NCBI GenBank assembly: GCA_002914845.1
Contig: JXTC01000488.1
Location: 127,556-191,555 of the forward strand
Source of the DNA: Trema orientale
Taxonomy: Eukaryota; Streptophyta; Magnoliopsida; Rosales; Cannabaceae
DNA length: 64,000 nucleotides
Direction: 5' to 3'
A model generated the notes under the pieces. It did no database searches. It worked only from the letters and a program-made list of their open reading frames with translations, and was not told the origin of the DNA. A program made the position numbers and the translations under genes. Of this stretch, positions 57,084-64,000 are shown piece by piece. The number at the start of each line of letters is the position of its first letter. The stretch's first letter is position 1.

Positions 57084-58560
57084 TATACATATAGTTATAG
57101 GTTAGACTCTAAAAGTGATTTTGGCATACAATAACTTTGACCGTGTGATATAAATTAAACAGTTATGATTTAGTAGTTAATTATCAAAAAAGTTGAAGTA
57201 TTTATTATTTATTTCATCTATCAGTAGTTATTTTTATAATTGATTCCCTAATTCATTCCTCCATCTTAACATGGCTAGAATTGTGTGTGTGTTTTTTTTT
57301 TAAGAGAACATTTTACTTTAACTGTTATCTAGTTTTATCCCCAGAAAAAAAAAAAAATCTTAATTTGGTTAAACGATTGTGGCATTATTATTGCATTATA
57401 ATCTGCTTAAAAAACATTCATTATATGCTTTTTTTTTTTTTTGAGTAATATGATATTTTTTTAGTTTATAAACGGAATGGATTTTATTTTAGTAATGTTT
57501 CCTGTACGTGTTTTTTCGTTTTTTTTTTTAAGGACGTGTTTTCTCTTTTTTAATTTACCTTTTTTTATCTTTTGTTTTCTTTTTTGGGTTGACTACTGTG
57601 AATATAGTTTATTTTAGTAGTTTTCTTTTACATGATGTTTTTTTACTTTATCTTTTTTGTTTCATTTATTTCCTTTAGAAAATAAAATTTGTATCAATTA
57701 AGAATTAGATTTTTTTTTTTTTGGTTAAAGCTTTTGGAATAAATTCTTAATTCTTATATCCAAGAGTGGTCCCAAAAATTGTTTTTTAAAAGGTAGACTT
57801 AAGCTTATTAGACTAATAGCTTGATCTTTATAAGATGAATTAAACATTGTTTAGCTAAGAAAAAAAAGAGATTATTCAATAAAGATTAGACAAGCTATGG
57901 TCTTCTTTGTCTATTCGTTTATGTCATGGAATTAAGGTATGCCTTTTTTTTCCCCGTCATTTTTCTCTTCTTAGTTTATATTGGTGTTTTCATGTATATT
58001 TTGTACTACATAGCCTTTTTCCTATGATGTTTAAAATGTAATGTTTATATTCGCCGTTATTAGCTCTATAATTTTTTTTTTTGCGCTAAACTAATTTATT
58101 ATTTTACTCTAAAATCCCATTTATTATTTTACTCTAAAATCCCAACAAAAGGAATATATATGTTCTCTAGATTTGTGTTTCGCACATGTAAGTTTAATTT
58201 GTTAGGTTGCTATATATTTTTAAGTTGTTGACATTCCCAAAATATTGTTGTCTTTCTATAGTTTTTAAGTTGCTATTAATTCTTTCAAGCAAAAAATAAA
58301 AGAAAAAGTTGTTGTTTATTGTTTTTCGTTTTTTTTTTTTTATACAAAGTTGTTTTTTGGGAGAAAAATTTGTTTTTTATGCAAAAGTTTTTTCGGGAGG
58401 AAAATTATTTGTTTTCAACTTGTTTATATACATATAGCCAATATTTTTTTGAGTTGTTGTCTTTTTTTTTTTTTTTGGGTTGTATTCAAAGCAATCACTT
58501 TTTTTTTTTTACCTTGAGCATTCACTTTTTTTTTACTTGCTTATCACTTAAAAAAAAGCA
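57084..58560. other. T-rich intergenic DNA
   Basis: Dominated by poly-T tracts on the plus strand; the frames seen are Phe-rich artefacts of this composition. The 25-base unit ATTTATTATTTTACTCTAAAATCCC is repeated in tandem at about 58090-58143. Confidence 0.4.
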
Positions 58561-58564
58561 TTGA

Positions 58565-58835
58565 TTAGTGACATCTCATTTAGTAACATTTACATAAAAA
58601 ATGTCACTATACTAATATTTTAGTGATATTTGCTTAAAAATATCACGATCTTTACTGATATTTTTCAAATATCATTAATATTTTAATTTAGTGACATATA
58701 AAAAAAATGCGACTAAAATTTATCTTCAGTGACATTTTTTAAATGTCATCGATATTTTTATTTAGGAACGTTTAGAAAAATAATCTTAAAATACTAATTT
58801 AGTGACACTGTACAAATGCCACTTATTCATTTTTG
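58565..58835. repeat. Cluster of short palindromes around GTGACATTT / AAATGTCAC
   Basis: Within about 270 bp there are repeated half-sites: AGTGACATCT, AAATGTCACT, TTTAGTGATATTTGC, AAATATCACG, TTTAGTGACATAT, CAGTGACATTTTTTAAATGTCAT and TTTAGTGACACTG. Alternating orientations would form several small hairpins. Similar motif clusters occur in subterminal regions of CACTA/EnSpm-type or other DNA transposons, but no termini were identified here. Confidence 0.55.
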
Positions 58836-59533
58836 ATAATATTGGTTATTTAGGAAATAGAGTAAATGACAAATACAATTTGAAGTATATTTAGATATTC
58901 TTTAAAAAAGATTAAGCAAACCTTTTAATAGAGAAATAAATTCATAAATACGTGTATATATGTTAAAAACTAACACATACACATACACCTTAATTTGTCT
59001 TTATTATTATTATTATCTTTATATATATAAATATATATCTCTTTCTACCTATTTATAGCTACTAATTTCTTGTTCTAATATATCTACTTTACTTATACAA
59101 AAATGAATCCAGGTGCTGAGCAAGTGTTCTTCGATGTGTTTGCTTCTTTTGGACAATTCTTTCTTCTTCCTTTTTTTTTCCTATCAATTTTTTCCATTAA
59201 AAAGCTAGAAAGTTATAGCTCTTTTTGCAATGGCATTGATATTTTATATTATTTATAGGCTTTAGTACACGTGTTACTATCTTAAAACAAAAATACCTTC
59301 CACTGATTACTCACCAAATAAAAGGCCATGCATTATACGATTCAGAAGACGCGTATGTACAAGATTGAAGGCATTTATTCATTACTAACAGGAGTATATG
59401 TACTACCTGAGGATTAAAATACGTGTTGCTTTATTACTTTATTTAAGTTTATTTTTTAAATATAATACCTCCCACTTAATTATTTTTTTGGATCATCTAT
59501 CAACTTAAAGACATTTATTTTCTCAATAAAAAA
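58836..59533. other. Intergenic DNA, no gene seen
   Basis: AT-rich; nothing supported. Confidence 0.3.
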
Positions 59534-59969
59534 TCAGGGCCGTCTCAATATAAGTTGGGGCTAAGAGAAATCTTTAAAGGAGCATTTTTGAAAAAAAAAA
59601 TTATAAAATATTTTGCATTGACGAGGGAAAAAAGAACAGTCTTTTATATCATTCGAAAAAAATAAAACAATCCATTATATCCGATAAAGAAAAACTAATA
59701 ACAACCAAAATAAAACCACATATTTTATTCATTACATCATTATATATTTCCTCATTCTTATTCTCTATGGGTCTTTTTACTATCACTTCAACATCGTCTA
59801 ACTCATCTAAATTTGTGTGTTTAATTGTTTTTCCACTCGAGTTGTTTACATCCCTCTTACTACCTGCAAAAATGTTTTCAAGAGCTCCTTTTCGGGATTG
59901 AATCAAACTTTCTACTTTTCTCTTTTTTCTTGAGTTTTTCATACCCATATGTATATTTTTATTAGACAT
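59534..59969 (-). pseudogene. hAT/TTF-type transposase N-terminal fragment
   Basis: On the minus strand the ATG at 59969 opens MSNKNIHMGMKNSRKKRKVE and continues with ESLIQSRKGALENIFAGSK. This pattern (basic KKRK stretch, then SQ.GA.. KF) is the N-terminus of plant hAT-like proteins with a TTF/ZMYM1-type zinc finger. The frame ends at 59649 with hydrophobic residues that probably derive from intron or decayed sequence. At 59536 CAGGGCCGTCTC reads like a hAT terminus of this group, so the element seems internally deleted to its start codon region and one end. Gypsy element 3 is inserted two bases upstream of the ATG. Confidence 0.55.
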
Positions 59970-59971
59970 AG

Positions 59972-61795
59972 TGTCACGACCCAAAACCCAGGCCAGTGGC
60001 AGAAGGGGAATTTCACAAAGATGGAAAATTCCGTGATTTATTTGAAAAATGTCTAAACAGTTTTAATTTTACAAATAGTCTATTAATACAAAATATTTAG
60101 AATTTCATCCCATGAACCTTTCCCACAGTTCGTATACACCATTAAACATAAACCGAATAATAATTAGAAAATGTTAAAAGCCAAATATAAATCCAAGCAT
60201 CATCATCATCTACGACAATAAGTCAAATCCCAGATTGGCATACATAAGTTCACAGACAAATTAGAAAGTAGTAATCTTGGTTTAATACAAATACAAAATC
60301 TCAAATAGTCCAAACACCACAACAGTAGACTTCTAGCATTACCAAGAAATGAACTACAGTCAAGATGGCCTCTTACTCCTCTTGATCACCAAGATCGCAC
60401 TGAACACCACCTGAGGAGGAAGGTAGGAGGGGTGAGCATACAATGCCCAGTAGAAAAAACAATTACCCCGATCGAAAGCATTTTAGTGACGGAGAATTCC
60501 TGCATGGTTAGTTCAAATCCAAAATATACTCACACATATATATATATATATAATCCAAACCAGAAATCCATATATATAAAACAGTGTAATCAAAACCATC
60601 AATCCATCTGCACATGACACAAATCAATTCATACCCATGAGCTCTCATCCTCACATATGTGGAACTCAGATGATGGCACTAAGTATGCCTAACAGCCTGC
60701 CTGACACCTAAGCCCATACCCGGAGGGGACACCCATGTGTCGCCTACCAAACCTGGAGGGGCAACCGAATTGCCTACGCCTGACAAATGGGGAGGTAATC
60801 AGAAGAACAAACCACGCGCGAGTTTACGGACTCTACACCGATGGTGGGGTACGTAGCGCCACACTGTAAAGCCACGATGCTAACATGGTGCTCATGTATA
60901 ATCCTATGACACGTGCAATACCGAAATGAAGTGTGAAAATAATCATACTCAGATTTTTCAATAAAATCAGCACACTAGGTTTTATAGAAAAATGGGCAAC
61001 ATAATGGCCCTATTTGTAATATACCCAAAATAACCTGCACTCAGAAAATTTCCAGAGCAATACAGTATATACATCGCACAATCAATTTCCATCACAGATA
61101 TTTAAATCGTCTAAAAATCACATTTGTTCACATATGTTGTAGAAAATAAGTTTTATTCGAAAACGATATAAAACAGAGGTAATTGAGTCCCTACCTTGAC
61201 CGAAACAGCGATACCATGCTATTGAGTCTTCGAGGTGTCGTTGACGATCGCCCGGAGAGTCAGGAACCAATTCCGAGCCCTCGATCATCTTCTTGCGAAA
61301 AATCAACTTCTCACCGGAGCTTCAATTCTACGAACGGACCTCTTCGTTGAATTCCTAGCACCCCACGTAAAACGAGACAAAATCTCGACTGCCCGATCGC
61401 GATTTTCGTGTCGATCACCAAATAACACTATATATATATCAAAATTCTCTATTTTCTGTGTACATTCCAAATATGTAGTCAAAAACACAATCCAACGGCC
61501 GGATTAAAAAGTCAAATGGTGGCCGAAATCTTCGCCGGCGATGAAAAAACCGAAACGGCTTCAATGGAGCTTTTCCGGCGAACGGTTGATCGGCAGGAGT
61601 TGGTAGCAGTCGGCGGACGTCCCTGGCGGCGTGGCGAGTCTACGCTGGCAGGTCTGCTGGCCGAACGAGGCCCGAGGCAGCTGCGCAGCTCCTTGTCCCC
61701 TTCGGCCGTGGGTGATNGAGAGCATATATATATATTTAAACTTTTTTTTTCCTAGTCAAAAGACCTTTCTGACCCTTAAAAAATTGGTTCTTATA
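59972..61795 (-). repeat. 3' LTR of gypsy element 3
   Basis: 1824 bp. Plus-strand start TGTCACGACCCAAAACCC; the minus-strand start at 61795 is TATAAGAACC (TG mutated as in element 2). The purine tract AAGGAGGGGAGAA (61808-61796 on the minus strand) abuts it. A single N lies at 61717 within it. Confidence 0.85.
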
Positions 61796-61869
61796 TTCTC
61801 CCCTCCTTATAGGAATTTCGTCCCAAAATTCAAGGTACAAGTCAAGGTTTACATCACAATACAACTTCT

Positions 61870-63190
61870 AACTGAAAGTTAAACAAATGAGGGTACTTCT
61901 CGTACATTTCCGTCTCGAGTTCCCAAGTAGACTCGTCTTCTTTGTGATGTTCCCAAAGTACCTTGATGAGTAGAATCTCTCTGTTGCGAAGCACTTTCAA
62001 CTATCTAGTCAACAAGCGAATAGGCTGCTCTTCATACGACACATCTTCTTGGATCGGTACGTTCACGTACTGAATAACATGAGATGAGTCCGGCGTGTAC
62101 TTCTTCAACATCGACACATGAAACACATTATGCACGTGACCCAACTGTGCAGGTAGATTCAAGCGATACGCCACTGGTCCAATCCTCTCAGTGATCTTAA
62201 AGGGACCGACATACCTTGAGCAAGCTTACTCTTAACTCCAAATCTTGTAACACCTCGACTTGGAGTCACTTTCAAGAATACGGAATCACCAGTATCGAAC
62301 TCTACCTCACGCCTCTTAGGGTCAGCATAACTCTTCTGGCGACTCTGGACTTCCTTGAGTCTCTCTTGGATATCCTTGATCTTCTCAGTAGTCTCCTCGA
62401 TCAGTTCAGATCCAAGAGTAACATGCTCTTCTGGTTCTGCTCAACACAAATGTGATCTACACGGCCTCCCATACAACACTTCATATGGAGCCATGCCCAC
62501 ACTGGTCTGGTAACTGTTATTGTAAGCAAATTTCACTAAAGGAAGATGATCATCCCAGTTCCCACCAAAATCTAGTATGCAACAACGTAGCATGTCCTCA
62601 AGAATCTGAATGGTCCTTTCAGACTAACCATCTGTCTCAGGATGATGAGCTGTACTGATATCCAACTGCGTACCAAACACTTTCTGCAAGGCTCTCCAAA
62701 ACTTAGAAGTAAACCTTGGATCTCGATGAGAAACTATGCTTGAAGGCACACCATGCAAGCATATGATGTTCTTCATATATAGTTTACTGAGTTTAGTGAG
62801 AGAATAGTCAATCCGGATCAGTATAAAATGAGCACTTTTCGTCAACCGATCGACTATCACCTAAATTGCATCGTTCTTCCTCAAGGTCTTCGGCAAACTG
62901 GTCATGAAGTCCACCGTGATCTTGTCCCACTTCCACTCCGGAATGGGTAACGGCTGAAGTAATCAAGCTGGTCTCTGGTGTTCAGCCTTGACTTGCTGAC
63001 AAGTCAAACACTTAGCAACAAAAGTAGCCACATCCTTCTTCATACCTTTCCACCAATACTGCCGTTTCAAGTCCCGGTACATCTTAGTACTACCCAGATG
63101 TACTGCGACCCTTGATTTGTGAGCCTCAGTTAGAATGGTCTCTCGAAGATTAGGGTCGTTAGCTACAGCCAACTTCCCATTGAAAAGCAA
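61870..63190 (-). pseudogene. Integrase with chromodomain-like tail (gypsy element 3)
   Basis: 63190-62963 carries the HHCC finger (EAHKSRVAVHLGS, AKCLTCQQVKAEHQ). The core follows with KITVDFMTSLPKT (first Asp) and VDRLTKSAHFILI. At 62745-62710 the motif reads SSIVSHRDPRF where relatives have SDRDPRF, so the second catalytic Asp is His. STAHHPETDG then meets a stop where Gln is expected, followed by SERTIQ with the Glu. The region 62450-61870 encodes [44 protein letters not shown] and, in shifted frames, the chromodomain-like end. Several stops. Confidence 0.85.
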
Positions 63191-63211
63191 GAACCCTTCT
63201 CTGTTAGTGCT

Positions 63212-64000
63212 CTAACTATCTAACTGTTCACCATTCTGAAGTCGGTTCCAAGTTGTCCTCAACTCCCTGTCTTGCCACTGACTCTGCTGGACAGTCTGGA
63301 AAAGAGATGGTGAAATCACAATATTACTTAGGCAAGCAACTCCTTCATTCTCGAAATACTGCAAGTTATAGTCGCCAACCGTAACTGAGTTCTTCCAATC
63401 TTCAAACACTAGTATAGCTAGTACACCATGAGGCTTCCTACTCAGTGCATCGGCTATAACATTGGCTTTACCAGGATGATATTGTAGGTTGAAGTCATAA
63501 TCCTCCATGTACTCAACCCATCTTCGTTGTCTCAAGTTCAGATCCTTCTGGGTAAAGAGATACTTCAAGCTCTTATGATCGGAGAATATGTCAAACTTCA
63601 TACCATACAAGTAATATCTCCAAATCTTCAATGTAAAGATCACTGCTGCAAGTTCCAGGTCATGGGTAGGATAGTTCCTCTCATGTGGCTTTAACTGACG
63701 AGAAGCATAAGCCACAACTCGACCATTCTGCATCAAGACACATCCTAAACCCATCTTCGAAGCATCGGTATACACCACATAAGGCTCGTTACTGTCAGGA
63801 ACAGTAAGAACAGGTGCGGTGGTTAAACTCTGCTTCAACCTGATGAAAGCTTCTTCACTTTCGTGATCCCAAACAAACTTGACGTCCTTCCTGGTTAACT
63901 TGGTTAAAGGCAAAGCAATTCTCGAAAAATCTTGCACAAAACGACGGTAATAACCTGCCAAACCGAGAAAACTACGTACCTCTGTCATATTTCTCGGTTT
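63212..64000 (-). pseudogene. RT connection and RNase H domains (gypsy element 3), open frame
   Basis: An open frame of at least 258 codons that continues past the window. From the edge it reads [105 protein letters not shown] and [17 protein letters not shown]. All RNase H active-site acids are present. It ends in a stop at 63211-63209 just before the integrase, where an intact polyprotein would continue. The catalytic RT part lies outside the window. Confidence 0.87.

Larger units (their letters stand above)
59972..64000 (-). mobile_element. Ty3/gypsy LTR retrotransposon 3, cut by the window end
   Basis: Minus-strand element; its 3' LTR (59972-61795) and the integrase, RNase H and end of RT are in the window. 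The preceding five bases are CATAG (59967-59971), the expected left target duplication, whose partner is outside. Its pol proteins are close to those of element 2 ([16 protein letters not shown] against MEDYDFELQYHPSKAN) and the purine tract is shared. The LTR sequence differs, so it is a related but separate subfamily. It is better preserved than elements 1 and 2. Confidence 0.9.

Noticed and set aside
58319-58564. Phe-rich 81-codon frame
   Set aside because: Poly-T artefact.
61516-61755. Plus-strand frame in the LTR of gypsy element 3
   Set aside because: Contains an ambiguous base, lies antisense to the element and has no domain.

Overview
This is eukaryotic nuclear DNA, almost certainly from a dicotyledonous plant. 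The signs are AT-rich intergenic sequence, a plant-type multi-exon MATE transporter gene, chromodomain-bearing Ty3/gypsy elements with tRNA-Met primer sites, a LINE, and Tourist, hAT, Mutator and PIF/Harbinger families. No bacterial-style operons, CRISPR arrays or rRNA genes are present. The only host genes I can support are a tandem pair of MATE (DTX-type) transporter genes on the minus strand and the extreme 5' end of an unrecognised gene leaving the window at base 1. Most of the rest is transposable-element DNA, much of it nested.

Layout. 1-830: start of a minus-strand gene (ATG at 19-21, TATA box near 140) and its upstream DNA. 834-11650: a LINE carrying the tail of ORF1 and the endonuclease end of ORF2, split by an 8.9-kb Ty3/gypsy element (2254-11163, minus strand, TSD TCATG). 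The gypsy right LTR itself holds a 417-bp TRIM (10485-10901). 11967-15589: a degraded LTR element without coding capacity. 16690-17986: a PIF/Harbinger transposase relic with an assembly gap. 18125-19918: a solo LTR (TSD TGAAG). 19974-21470: a MITE and fold-back repeats. 21746-24436: MATE copy 1, broken by a 1-bp deletion. 24704-25395: a third MATE first-exon relic split by a Tourist MITE. 25396-32250: LTR relics and a 1.5-kb Mutator-like element (TSD TTATTTTAA). 32255-32345: a displaced copy of the MATE 5' flank. 34172-40870: more inverted-repeat elements, including an hAT-type element with an 8-bp TSD. 41016-43629: MATE copy 2, apparently intact (476 aa, seven exons). 44742-48495: a MITE, a SINE (11-bp TSD) and local tandem duplications. 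48499-57078: a second Ty3/gypsy element (plus strand, TSD ATATA). 57084-59530: T-rich DNA with a cluster of small palindromes. 59534-59969: the N-terminus of an hAT/TTF-type transposase. 59972-64000: a third Ty3/gypsy element (minus strand), cut by the window end.

How it fits together. The MATE pair arose by tandem duplication: exons 2, 3, 4 and 6 have identical lengths in both copies, and exon 5 differs by the single base whose loss breaks copy 1. Transposons then filled the space between them and apparently separated a third copy's first exon from its promoter-like flank by about 6.9 kb. The gypsy elements are all defective. Element 1 lost the RNase H core and element 2 lost the reverse-transcriptase core, so neither could move alone. 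I found no convincing undescribed system. The most informative features are the transposon nesting, the MATE cluster decay and the complementary pol deletions.

All coordinates were read by eye. Ends supported by target-site duplications or splice sites should be exact or within a base or two; those called approximate may be off by tens of bases.
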